The notes under the pieces: model-generated
The model's input: the letters and a program-made list of their open reading frames with translations, nothing else
What the model was told of the DNA's origin: nothing
Database searches by the model: none
Shown here: positions 17,656 to 26,110 of the stretch, in pieces
Position numbering within the stretch: position 1 is the stretch's first letter
Layout: each line of letters opens with the position of its first letter
Position numbers and translations under genes: made by a program
Assembly: GCF_000239855.1 (NCBI RefSeq)
Contig: NZ_BADT01000091.1
Location: 1 to 64,000 of the forward strand
Direction: 5' to 3'
Length of the DNA stretch: 64,000 nt
Source: Pseudoalteromonas sp. BSi20652
Lineage (GTDB): Bacteria; Pseudomonadota; Gammaproteobacteria; Enterobacterales; Alteromonadaceae

Positions 17656-18886
17656 ATCAGCTCTTGCCATAATGGAAGGCACTAAAGCGGCTTTTTCAGC
17701 TATTAAAGCTAATGCAATGCGCAGCGCACTGACCTGTTTGGGCATTATTATTGGTGTTGCCGCCGTAGTTACTGTAGTTGCAGTAATGCAGGGTTTTACA
17801 AAGCAAATAAATGATCAATTTGCTGATATGTCGCCAGATGTAACAACAATAAAGGCTTACACCAGTGTCGAACTCGAAATGGTTGGTAAAAATGCCAAGC
17901 TTACCTACGACGATTTTTTAGCTTTAAAGTCGCGTATAAAAGAAGCTGAAACGCTAACTGCCCAAATGTTTACCTGGCGTTTTTCGGGCGGCGCTGAGTA
18001 TGGAAATAAAAGCCATTCATCGCGTGTTATCGGTACTGAGCAAGACTATCAAAAAGCGTATCGTACCTACCCTGAACTCGGCCGCTTTATTCGTGCTGAA
18101 GATGATGATAAGCGTAGAAGAGTCGCATTTATCGGCCCTTCAATCATAGAAAAGCTAAACCTTCCTGAAAACCCAGTAGGTGAATATATAAAACTAGGTG
18201 GTGAATGGTTTAGAATTATTGGTGTTGCTGAAAAACAAGGTAGCTTATTTGGCTTTGACCAAGATGATTACATTAATATTCCAATTAGTACCATGAGTGC
18301 TTTAGAAGGCGGAAATACACAAACTAATGTGCAAATTATGTTTAGGTTAAATGAAGGTACTAACGAAGAACAAGTGCTTGCAAAAATAACCCGTGTATTA
18401 CGCCAACTACATAAACTAAAAGAGAAAGATGAAAACGACTTTGAATTTGAAACCGCTGAAAAATCTCGCGCCCAAATAGATAAGTTTACCAGCAGTGCTA
18501 CCGCTATTACTGCGGGTATTGTTGGCATTAGCTTACTCGTTGGCGGCATTGGTGTTATGAACATAATGCTCGTGTCGGTAACTGAACGTACACGCGTTAT
18601 TGGTACATTAAAAGCACTAGGCGCAACGCCTGGCTTTATTATGCTGCAATTTTTAGTTGAAGCCGTTGTGCTTTCGCTCTTTGGTGGCTTAATAGGGCTT
18701 CTTATAGGATATGGCGCTGCAGGGCTTATTTCGTTCTTAGTCCCAAGCATGCCTGATGCATATATACCAGCATGGGCTGTAATGCTATCGTTCGGATTTA
18801 CATCAATGATTGGAATTATATTTGGTATAGCCCCTGCTATTAAAGCAGCAAGACTAAACCCTATAGATGCACTACGTTACGAATAA
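17648..18886 (+). CDS. MacB/FtsX-type ABC transporter permease
   Basis: 412 residues starting at the ATG at 17648, inside the last codons of the ATPase gene, with AGGA about 10 bases upstream. One N-terminal helix, a long periplasmic MacB_PCD domain (about 60-280) and three C-terminal helices including GGIGVMNIMLVSVTERTRVI and GIAPAIKAARLNPIDALRYE. The latter is the conserved cytoplasmic tail of MacB/LolC/FtsX permeases. With the upstream adaptor it forms a MacAB-like efflux system for a peptide, lipid or macrolide-like substrate; the actual substrate cannot be read from sequence. Confidence 0.92.
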   Translation: MFKSALAIMEGTKAAFSAIKANAMRSALTCLGIIIGVAAVVTVVAVMQGFTKQINDQFADMSPDVTTIKAYTSVELEMVGKNAKLTYDDFLALKSRIKEAETLTAQMFTWRFSGGAEYGNKSHSSRVIGTEQDYQKAYRTYPELGRFIRAEDDDKRRRVAFIGPSIIEKLNLPENPVGEYIKLGGEWFRIIGVAEKQGSLFGFDQDDYINIPISTMSALEGGNTQTNVQIMFRLNEGTNEEQVLAKITRVLRQLHKLKEKDENDFEFETAEKSRAQIDKFTSSATAITAGIVGISLLVGGIGVMNIMLVSVTERTRVIGTLKALGATPGFIMLQFLVEAVVLSLFGGLIGLLIGYGAAGLISFLVPSMPDAYIPAWAVMLSFGFTSMIGIIFGIAPAIKAARLNPIDALRYE

Positions 18887-18899
18887 CTATTTTAAATAA

Positions 18900-19229
18900 T
18901 TATTTTGCTTTAAATGGTACCTTATTACATTGTACTTCAACTGTTCTAGGGTACCAAACTGGGCCTACCTGGTTAACAACAACCTCTGCCACTGCATTAC
19001 TAAATGACTTATAAGTATGCACCGTTTGCCATTGTCCTTGCGGGCAATGCTCACTTAAATCAACTGCATCAGACCCCTCATATAAGGCATATGCAAAGTT
19101 ATGATGCCACTGAGAGCTTAGATGCGATTGGTTATTAACCTTTTCAGGTACACCATTATCAAAGTAAATACTTGTGCAGCCAGTTAACATAGCAAACGTA
19201 ATACTACCTAAGAGTAATTTAAGATTCAT
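18900..19229 (-). CDS. Bor-like small lipoprotein (second copy)
   Basis: 109 residues with a lipoprotein signal ending in LTGC (Cys18). The mature part resembles its neighbour and the Bor/Iss family in layout: a Cys near the middle (SEHCPQG), a Thr/Val-rich core and a C-terminal VEVQC. Its start overlaps the end of the upstream gene by 4 bases (ATGA). Function unknown; Bor/Iss proteins are outer-membrane lipoproteins linked to serum survival in E. coli. Convergent with the MacB-like gene. Confidence 0.65.
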   Translation of the reverse strand: MNLKLLLGSITFAMLTGCTSIYFDNGVPEKVNNQSHLSSQWHHNFAYALYEGSDAVDLSEHCPQGQWQTVHTYKSFSNAVAEVVVNQVGPVWYPRTVEVQCNKVPFKAK

Positions 19230-19537
19230 AACGCCTCCTGCGTATTTTGCTCTTCACACCACACTTTCACGGTATGTGGTGAATAAATACCTAGCGTAAT
19301 TAAACTCAACGCACCATCGCTAAATGTTTGCTGCGACTGCATTTGAGCAGCTTGCGTATCTGTACAAATCTGTTTTACATCCACACGCTCCTCTCCCACT
19401 AACCCCCATAAATAAAATGGACGGCTATCTTCGTAAGTCGCTTTACTTGTAATTTTTGCGATGGCTTGTGGCTGTATGGTAACCGCAGAGCAGGCGTTTA
19501 AGCCCAATACTACAAATCCCATTATTAATGATTTCAT
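19226..19537 (-). CDS. Bor family lipoprotein
   Basis: 103 residues. Lipobox LNAC, then the Bor-type C-terminal segment SLITLGIYSPHTVKVWCEEQ, closely matching ITLGIYTPLEARVYC of lambda Bor. Two further cysteines (QICTDTQ and VWC) correspond to the conserved pair. Despite the lambda link there are no phage genes nearby, so it looks like a resident chromosomal pair. First gene of a two-gene operon. Confidence 0.8.
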   Translation of the reverse strand: MKSLIMGFVVLGLNACSAVTIQPQAIAKITSKATYEDSRPFYLWGLVGEERVDVKQICTDTQAAQMQSQQTFSDGALSLITLGIYSPHTVKVWCEEQNTQEAL

Positions 19538-19660
19538 GTTTGTCCTTACTTGATACTCACTTTCAGTAAATAAACTTTACAGTAAACCAGTAACATAATG
19601 AGTAAGAAGCTGTGTGAAAAATGTAGCCAACCTTACAGATTTCAAACAGTTTTTTACACA

Positions 19661-19690
19661 AAAAAAAGGCCGCAAAATTGCGGCCTTTGA
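19661..19690 (-). terminator. terminator after the ABC permease/M1 peptidase gene
   Basis: Stem 19665-19675 with 19678-19688 (AAAGGCCGC / GCGGCCTTT core). On the minus strand it is followed by a run of eight T. Located about 20 bases past the stop of the fusion gene. Confidence 0.9.
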
Positions 19691-19709
19691 GTAAATGTTG
19701 TGTCAGCTA

Positions 19710-22700
19710 TTAAAACTTAGCCAAATTATTTACATTGTCTTTATCAACCAGTTTTACGTACGGATCTACCCCTGCAAATAAAGGTTTTTCTTTAACCTTT
19801 AACTCAATGATATTAGTGCCCGTTACTATTTGGTGTTTTTGTGAGTAAATCACAAAATCTTCAGCGAGTAGGTTTTCAGGATCATCGCTAAACAACACAA
19901 TATCAATTAACTCGTCGAGTGGCTGCTCTGTTTCTTCACCTTGACCATCAGCACGTTGCTTAACAGCTTCAACGTTTAACGTAACGCTATAAAAGCCATC
20001 ACTGTCGGCTTCGTCTGAAATTGAAACCTCTTTCATTTCTAGCTCATACAAAGTGATATATTTAAACTGATCATCAATAAAGCTTTGCTCAGCTTGCGTT
20101 GCGTCTTGTTTTAAATAACTAAGTAAGTCAAGCGTTGTTGGGTATGGCGTTGATTGGTACTGAAATTCATTTAAAAATGCTTTGAGTGCATTATTTAAAC
20201 GTTTTTCACCTAAACGATCATAAATCGCCATCATCACAACTGATCCTTTATTGTAATGAAGATATTGTTGCGACTGTGTTTTATATAGTGGCATTTCTTC
20301 AAACGCTTCCCCAGTGCGGCCCATTAAGTACCTATCTAACTCGTATTTTAAAAACTTACGTAGCTTTTCTGGGCCAAAGCGTTTCTCAAGCACCATAAGC
20401 GCACTGTATTGTGAAAGCGTCTCAGACATAACGGCGGCCCCCTCTACATTGGCTCCCGACACTTGATGCCCCCACCACTGATGCGCCACTTCATGTGCGG
20501 TTACATAGTAAGGTAGGTCAATTTTACTTTCATCCCTTGAGTCTGTAACAAAACCAATGCTTTCTGAATAAGGCACGGTATTAGCAAAACTTTGCGCAAA
20601 TGAGCGGTACCTAGGAAATTCAATAATACGTAATTGCTTATGCTGATAGGGACCAAATGCTTGTGTAAAATAATCTATCGAGTCTTGTACCGATTCAATC
20701 ATACGGTCAACATTCCATGCATGATTTTTGTGGTAGTACACCTCAATATTTACACCGTTATGCTCAACCTTTTTACTTTCCAGTTCGGCCGACTGCACCG
20801 CATAAAAGTTTAAAATAGGCGCATCCATTTCATAAACAAAAGTGCGGCGTCCATCTTTTACACTTTCACTTTGTAAATACCCTGGGGTAATCGCAAATTG
20901 CGACTCGTCGGTGGTTACCGTCGCCTTAAAGTTAATAAACCCATTAGCTGCACCAAAATCACTTTGTGTATAGTACTGACTGTCTTCTAGCTTATGGGCA
21001 CGTTCAAGCTCAGGTAAATCATGCTTACGGCGTTCAAATTTATCAGCTACCTGTAAACCACGGTTATAACCAAAACTAGGAAGGAGTTCCAAGTTATTAA
21101 TAAAAGTGCCATTAGCCACTAACTGTGTATCAGAGCCACTATCGGTAAAGCCTGTATGCTCGCGAGTGACAGACAGCTGCCCTTCTCTTACCTCGTCTGG
21201 CATAAGGGGCTGATCAAATTCAAACCATGCAGAATAAAGCGCTGGTAATTTTTCAACAATTTTACCGCCAGCCATTGTTACATCCCAGCTTTTGGCGTGT
21301 TGCGGTGAACTTATTAACACTCGCGAAATTGGCTCATTAGATGTATTAGTAAACTTAATTTTTGCCACAGCACTTAAAGCACGCTTTTTTGGAAAAATAT
21401 CAACAGTTAAGTCAACATCGGTCACCATAGGTAGTGCTAAGTCTTTGTATTGTGCAAACTGCTGCTCATAACTTATTTGCTTGTCTTGAAACTCATCGCT
21501 CGTAGTAAACTCATTCAAAACTCGCGTGTTGTTATAAATATTGTAGCCTGCACCAACAAACACTAATGCACTAATAACCGCAATCGCTTGCCCTTTTAAC
21601 GACATATTGTAACGAAGCATAGACAGGCGTGTACGCAGCGTTTGTGAAGGACCGCGGTGCCATAATGCAAACCCAACAATAGCTAAAATAAGACTTAACG
21701 CGCCCCAATATAATGTGTACCAATGCGCTGCTTGTAAAAAGTGTCCATAGCCGTTTATATCAGAATACGGTACGCTACTGCTTTGGCTAAAATGGAACAT
21801 ATTATGCTCAAACCCATAAGAATCCATTACTGTTTGCACTATGTAATACAAAATAAACAAGCCCATTCCTACATATTTATTCGGGCTAATAATTTGTAAA
21901 AAGAAGGCGAGTACCGTAAGCATAATTAACGGTAAAATCGATAAATAAACAATCCTAAATAAATACTGTCCTAACTCTAAATTAAATTGACCTTTAAATA
22001 ACTGAACTGTAATTGTAAGTATCATTCCCACGAGGAACAGCCCAGAAATAGCGGCGATTAAAGCCAGTATTTTTGACACCCAAAAAACACTATTATGCAC
22101 CGGAAAGCTGTCAACAATATCGCCCATGCCACTTTGACGTTCTCGCCAAACAAGCTCAGCGCTATAAAAAGCGATAATAACAAATAAAAATAAACCCGAA
22201 ATACCGCTAATAATATTGACCATATTCGCGGTAATTGGCCAGTTAGTTGTACCGTAAGCGCCAATGGGAGCAAACAGTGGGATCATAAGCGTTACAATAC
22301 TTACACCGGCTAAAATCATAAAAGGAGCACTAAATATAACTTGTTTAAGTTCAAATATACTGCGCATTATTAGCTGAGATTTAGTACTAACCCCCGCTGA
22401 TTTATAATTTTTAGCACTGCTGATAAGTGCAGCTTGTTTATTTTGTACAAAAGCAGAAACTTTAAATTGCTTTTTCTGTTTTTTAGCTACTATGCGGTTA
22501 CTTAGTTTTCCAAGGCTAAAAAACATAGCTAAGCCTAGTACAATCCACAAAATACGGTTAACTAACAAATCACCGCTGAGAGTGAGCACTTCAGTATTTT
22601 TATCATTTACAGTCCAATAACGTGTTAAATCAATTAACGAACCAGATCCAAATGGGTCGGCGTAAACAACAATATTTCTAAATGCTAAATCATCAAAGTA

Positions 22701-23288
22701 AACGCCAGCTATTTGATAAACTATAAAAATCACAACAGCTGCTACATACACCGACATCATGGTTTTAAAATAGACCGCTACACTATTAAAAATAGCCGAA
22801 AGCACCAGCAAACTTGGTACTGCTAAATAAAGATAAGGTGCAGCGTAATACATTAACTTGTTTGGACCAATCAATTCGCTATCGAGCCAGCCAACCAATA
22901 AACCAAATTGCGACCCTAAAAACACACCCAATGGCACGCTTAAAAATACAATAAGTACAACTATGTAAGAACCAAAAAAACGCCCTGCTTGATAAGGCAC
23001 AGGATTAACAGGTTTACTAAAAACCAGTTCATCCATTTTGCTTTCACTGTTGCGAATAGCGGAGCTGGCAACAAAGTTAACCACTAAAAACATCGCAAGC
23101 GTACAAAATGTAACGGTTAAAAGCATAATCGAAAACGGCGAGTTCATATGAACATTAGCCCCACCAAGTGGAAATTTACTACTAGAGCTTATAAAAAACG
23201 CCATAATAAAGAACATTAGAAAGGTTATATAAAACGAAGGCTGACGCACAAAATAACGCAGCTCAAACACAAGCATATTAAAAAACAT
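19710..23288 (-). CDS. ABC transporter permease fused to M1 aminopeptidase
   Basis: 1192 residues. The N-terminal half (about 1-560) holds two ABC2-type permease modules with some twelve membrane helices. The C-terminal part is an M1-family metallopeptidase domain with the zinc motif HEVAHQWWGH (about residue 930) and the downstream Glu in SETLSQY. The substrate-binding GAMEN motif is not obvious. Fusions of this kind are annotated across Bacteroidetes and Gammaproteobacteria, but their substrate is not established. It forms an operon with the ATPase just upstream. The peptidase domain is predicted to be outside the cytoplasm, so it could trim peptides exported or imported by the permease (inference). 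Confidence 0.85.
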   Translation of the reverse strand: MFFNMLVFELRYFVRQPSFYITFLMFFIMAFFISSSSKFPLGGANVHMNSPFSIMLLTVTFCTLAMFLVVNFVASSAIRNSESKMDELVFSKPVNPVPYQAGRFFGSYIVVLIVFLSVPLGVFLGSQFGLLVGWLDSELIGPNKLMYYAAPYLYLAVPSLLVLSAIFNSVAVYFKTMMSVYVAAVVIFIVYQIAGVYFDDLAFRNIVVYADPFGSGSLIDLTRYWTVNDKNTEVLTLSGDLLVNRILWIVLGLAMFFSLGKLSNRIVAKKQKKQFKVSAFVQNKQAALISSAKNYKSAGVSTKSQLIMRSIFELKQVIFSAPFMILAGVSIVTLMIPLFAPIGAYGTTNWPITANMVNIISGISGLFLFVIIAFYSAELVWRERQSGMGDIVDSFPVHNSVFWVSKILALIAAISGLFLVGMILTITVQLFKGQFNLELGQYLFRIVYLSILPLIMLTVLAFFLQIISPNKYVGMGLFILYYIVQTVMDSYGFEHNMFHFSQSSSVPYSDINGYGHFLQAAHWYTLYWGALSLILAIVGFALWHRGPSQTLRTRLSMLRYNMSLKGQAIAVISALVFVGAGYNIYNNTRVLNEFTTSDEFQDKQISYEQQFAQYKDLALPMVTDVDLTVDIFPKKRALSAVAKIKFTNTSNEPISRVLISSPQHAKSWDVTMAGGKIVEKLPALYSAWFEFDQPLMPDEVREGQLSVTREHTGFTDSGSDTQLVANGTFINNLELLPSFGYNRGLQVADKFERRKHDLPELERAHKLEDSQYYTQSDFGAANGFINFKATVTTDESQFAITPGYLQSESVKDGRRTFVYEMDAPILNFYAVQSAELESKKVEHNGVNIEVYYHKNHAWNVDRMIESVQDSIDYFTQAFGPYQHKQLRIIEFPRYRSFAQSFANTVPYSESIGFVTDSRDESKIDLPYYVTAHEVAHQWWGHQVSGANVEGAAVMSETLSQYSALMVLEKRFGPEKLRKFLKYELDRYLMGRTGEAFEEMPLYKTQSQQYLHYNKGSVVMMAIYDRLGEKRLNNALKAFLNEFQYQSTPYPTTLDLLSYLKQDATQAEQSFIDDQFKYITLYELEMKEVSISDEADSDGFYSVTLNVEAVKQRADGQGEETEQPLDELIDIVLFSDDPENLLAEDFVIYSQKHQIVTGTNIIELKVKEKPLFAGVDPYVKLVDKDNVNNLAKF

Positions 23289-23297
23289 AACGCCTCC

Positions 23298-24179
23298 TTA
23301 TGCTACCTGGCTGTTACGATGATTGAGTAAAGTAGAAAAGTACACGTCTTCTAGGTTTGCATGGCTTGGTTGAAAACCTTCAGGGGCTTGTTCGGCTAAT
23401 ACATGCAATATGGTTTGCCCAGCAAATAAGCGTTTAGAAATAACAGGCAGCCGTGGTTCGAGTTCTTGTGCCTCTTCTTGGCTCATGGCTTTGCGCCAAA
23501 TTTGGCCTTGCAGTTTATCGGTAAGCGCAATCGGGTTACCTTCTAGTAAAATTTTACCGCCAGCCAGTACGGCCATATTAGGGCATAGCTCTGCCACGTC
23601 TTCTACTATATGGGTTGATAATATAACGACTTTTTGTTCACCCAAACTAACCAATAAGTTATGAAAACGGTTACGCTCTTCAGGATCTAAACCTGCGGTT
23701 GGTTCATCAACGATGAGTAAATCTGGGTCGCCCAGTAATGCCTGTGCAATACCAAAACGCTGGCGCATACCGCCGGAAAAACCACTTACCGCTTTTGAGC
23801 GATGTTGATATAAATTAGTGTGCGCAAGTAATCCTTCAACCGACTCTTTACGCTCTGCTTTATTATGAATTCCTTTTAAAACAGCCATATGGTCCAGTAA
23901 GTCGTAAGCACTAACACGCGGGTACACACCAAAATCTTGTGGTAAGTAACCTAAGCGTTGGCGCAGTGCTTGTGGGTCTTTAAACACATCAATACCATCA
24001 AAGGTAATTGAACCCGCGTCGGCGGATTGTAACGTTGCAATGGTGCGCATTAATGATGACTTACCGGCACCATTTGGCCCAAGCAGTCCAAACATACCTT
24101 TACCTATTGATAAATCAACGCCTTGCAGTGCATGTACGCCGTTGTCGTAGGTTTTTGATAACCCTGTTATTGATAGCAT
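23298..24179 (-). CDS. ABC transporter ATP-binding protein (partner of permease/M1 fusion)
   Basis: 293 residues from the ATG at 24179, which has AGGAA 6 bases upstream; the frame opens at a TTG five codons earlier. Walker A GLLGPNGAGKSS, signature SGFSGGMRQRFGIAQ, Walker B LLIVDEPTAGLD and switch His LSTHIVED are present. It belongs to the ABC2/CcmA-like class with a C-terminal extension. It precedes the permease/M1 gene by nine bases and is its likely ATPase. Confidence 0.9.
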   Translation of the reverse strand: MLSITGLSKTYDNGVHALQGVDLSIGKGMFGLLGPNGAGKSSLMRTIATLQSADAGSITFDGIDVFKDPQALRQRLGYLPQDFGVYPRVSAYDLLDHMAVLKGIHNKAERKESVEGLLAHTNLYQHRSKAVSGFSGGMRQRFGIAQALLGDPDLLIVDEPTAGLDPEERNRFHNLLVSLGEQKVVILSTHIVEDVAELCPNMAVLAGGKILLEGNPIALTDKLQGQIWRKAMSQEEAQELEPRLPVISKRLFAGQTILHVLAEQAPEGFQPSHANLEDVYFSTLLNHRNSQVA

Positions 24180-24366
24180 TTTTGCTTCCTTCAATATAAG
24201 TAATTATTTTTATGATGTTTTATACCACAAGGAAAATAGGAACATAAGTTACTTGCTGGTTAAATTTGTAACAACAAATAAACATATTTTAAACTCATAA
24301 CACTTGCCTGTACTGTATTCACTCGGTATAAAAACCACATATACTTTTTATAAGAAGCGAAAAGCC

Positions 24367-25044
24367 ATGCAAGAACATAAAAACCAGCCATTGACCGATT
24401 TTATAGAATACCCACACGATGAAATGTTAGCCCGTGCAAATGAATTTTTACAAACGAGCCAACGTCGTCATAGTATTCGCAGCTTTAGCAACCGCCCAGT
24501 GCCAAAAGAGATTATCGAAACCTGCATAAAAGCAGCGGGTACGGCACCCAGTGGTGCAAACCACCAGCCTTGGCATTTTGTGGCTATTAATAGTGCAGAT
24601 GTTAAAAAGCAAATACGCGATGCGGCTGAAAAGCTAGAGCGTTCTTTTTACGAAGGGCGAGCAGGCGATGAATGGTTAGATGCATTAAAGCCTTTAGGCA
24701 CCGATGCTAACAAACCCTATTTAGAGCATGCACCTTGGCTTATTGCTGTATTTAGTCAAAAAAAGGGCGGTGTGAGTACCGATGATAAAAATACAAATTA
24801 TTATGTGCATGAGTCTGTTGGGCTTGCAACGGGGTTTTTAATACAAGCTCTGCACCGTGCAGGCCTTGCAACACTGACCCACACCCCAAAACCGATGAGT
24901 TTTTTAACGGACATTTGTGACCGAGATAAAGACAACGAACGCCCTTACATTCTATTAATTACAGGCTACCCCGATGAGCATGCAACAGTGCCGATGCATG
25001 CCCTAGATAAAAAATCGATTGATGAAATAGCCAGTTTTATTTAA
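24367..25044 (+). CDS. nitroreductase-family flavoprotein, iodotyrosine-deiodinase-like
   Basis: 225 residues from the ATG at 24367. The FMN-binding start [18 protein letters not shown] and [19 protein letters not shown] follow the iodotyrosine deiodinase (IYD) subgroup rather than NfsA/NfsB. The active-site lid region ([20 protein letters not shown], then [10 protein letters not shown]) keeps the acidic, aromatic and Lys positions that bind halotyrosine zwitterions in IYD. It probably reduces halogenated or related phenols with FMN; marine bacteria meet halotyrosines. No operon partners; its 3' end overlaps the adaptor gene by 8 bases. Confidence 0.82.
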   Translation: MQEHKNQPLTDFIEYPHDEMLARANEFLQTSQRRHSIRSFSNRPVPKEIIETCIKAAGTAPSGANHQPWHFVAINSADVKKQIRDAAEKLERSFYEGRAGDEWLDALKPLGTDANKPYLEHAPWLIAVFSQKKGGVSTDDKNTNYYVHESVGLATGFLIQALHRAGLATLTHTPKPMSFLTDICDRDKDNERPYILLITGYPDEHATVPMHALDKKSIDEIASFI

Positions 25045-26110
25045 TACCTTGCAAGGGGGCATAATCAATAGCCAGTACATCCCCTTCTTTGAGGCCAGCA
25101 ACCACATGCTGCTTATTATTTACCCTGGTGCCTAAACGGACGAAACGTTTAACTAGCGTTTCGTTCTCCAACACATACACCATGCTTAATTGACCAAACT
25201 CATGCACCCAGCTTGGCTCAATTAAAATACCTTGAGCGCTTTTTGTGGGCAATTGTAGCTGTGCGTAAAGCCCAGGGAGCAAGCCTAATTGTGTATTCGT
25301 GTCTAAACGAATACGCAAGCTGCGCGCGCTATTGTCGGCAACAGGGACTATTTCACTCACTGTAGCCGAAATAGTTAAATTGAGCGATGGCAGTACCACG
25401 CTCAAGCTATCCCCTAGTTTTAATTTTACTGCTTGTTGTTCACGTACATTAAATTCAACCTGTAATTGTGATGGGTTATACACAGTAATGAGTGGCTTAC
25501 CCGGTATTGCGGTATCGCCAGGTTCAGTCAAGCGCTCAACCACGACCCCCGAAATGGGTGCAGTTATTTGAGTATAATTTAGTGTCACTTTGGCCTGTGC
25601 TTGCTGCTGCTTAGCGGCGGCTAAATTAGCTGTGAGGTTATCAAATTTAGCTCTAGCATCATCTAATTCGCTAACGGATACTAACCCCTTGGCATTTAAG
25701 TTGGTCATTCTGTCTAATTGCTTTTGAGCTTGCGTCAACGATGCCTGCACCGCGTTAATATTAGCGTCGCTTTGTGCCAACGCCGCTTTAAAATCATCTT
25801 GCTTGAGGGTAATAAGTAAATCGCCCTTAGTGACTTTATCGCCTGCTCGTACCTTTAGCTGCTCAACCTGCGCCATCACATTTGATGAAATTTGCGTATT
25901 TTGTTTTGCAATTACACTACCCGGCACCTGCTCAATACCGGTAATGCTTTGCAGGACAATCGTGACACGCTCTCCCTGATAATTACTGTGTTGTGATTCT
26001 TTTAACCCTGCGCTTTTCTGGTCAGAAAAAATGCCAGCCATATAAAACACAGCCATAATAATTACCAATAAAGCGATTAAAGCGCCCAATAGTTTTGATT
26101 TACCCTGCAT
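25037..26110 (-). CDS. RND efflux periplasmic adaptor (HlyD/MFP family)
   Basis: 357 residues from the ATG at 26110 ([18 protein letters not shown]), inside the last codons of the RND gene with AGGG upstream. N-terminal anchor, lipoyl half motifs (about [20 protein letters not shown] and [15 protein letters not shown]), coiled-coil hairpin and beta-barrel domain as in AcrA/MexH-type adaptors. Last gene of the arsR-RND-adaptor operon. No outer-membrane factor gene is nearby, so a TolC encoded elsewhere is presumably used. Confidence 0.9.
   Translation of the reverse strand: MQGKSKLLGALIALLVIIMAVFYMAGIFSDQKSAGLKESQHSNYQGERVTIVLQSITGIEQVPGSVIAKQNTQISSNVMAQVEQLKVRAGDKVTKGDLLITLKQDDFKAALAQSDANINAVQASLTQAQKQLDRMTNLNAKGLVSVSELDDARAKFDNLTANLAAAKQQQAQAKVTLNYTQITAPISGVVVERLTEPGDTAIPGKPLITVYNPSQLQVEFNVREQQAVKLKLGDSLSVVLPSLNLTISATVSEIVPVADNSARSLRIRLDTNTQLGLLPGLYAQLQLPTKSAQGILIEPSWVHEFGQLSMVYVLENETLVKRFVRLGTRVNNKQHVVAGLKEGDVLAIDYAPLQGIK

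Noticed and set aside
19226-19537. Bor-like lipoprotein as a sign of a prophage
   Set aside because: Bor is known from lambda, but no integrase, structural or lysis genes lie nearby, and the gene is paired with a second lipoprotein between chromosomal transporter genes.
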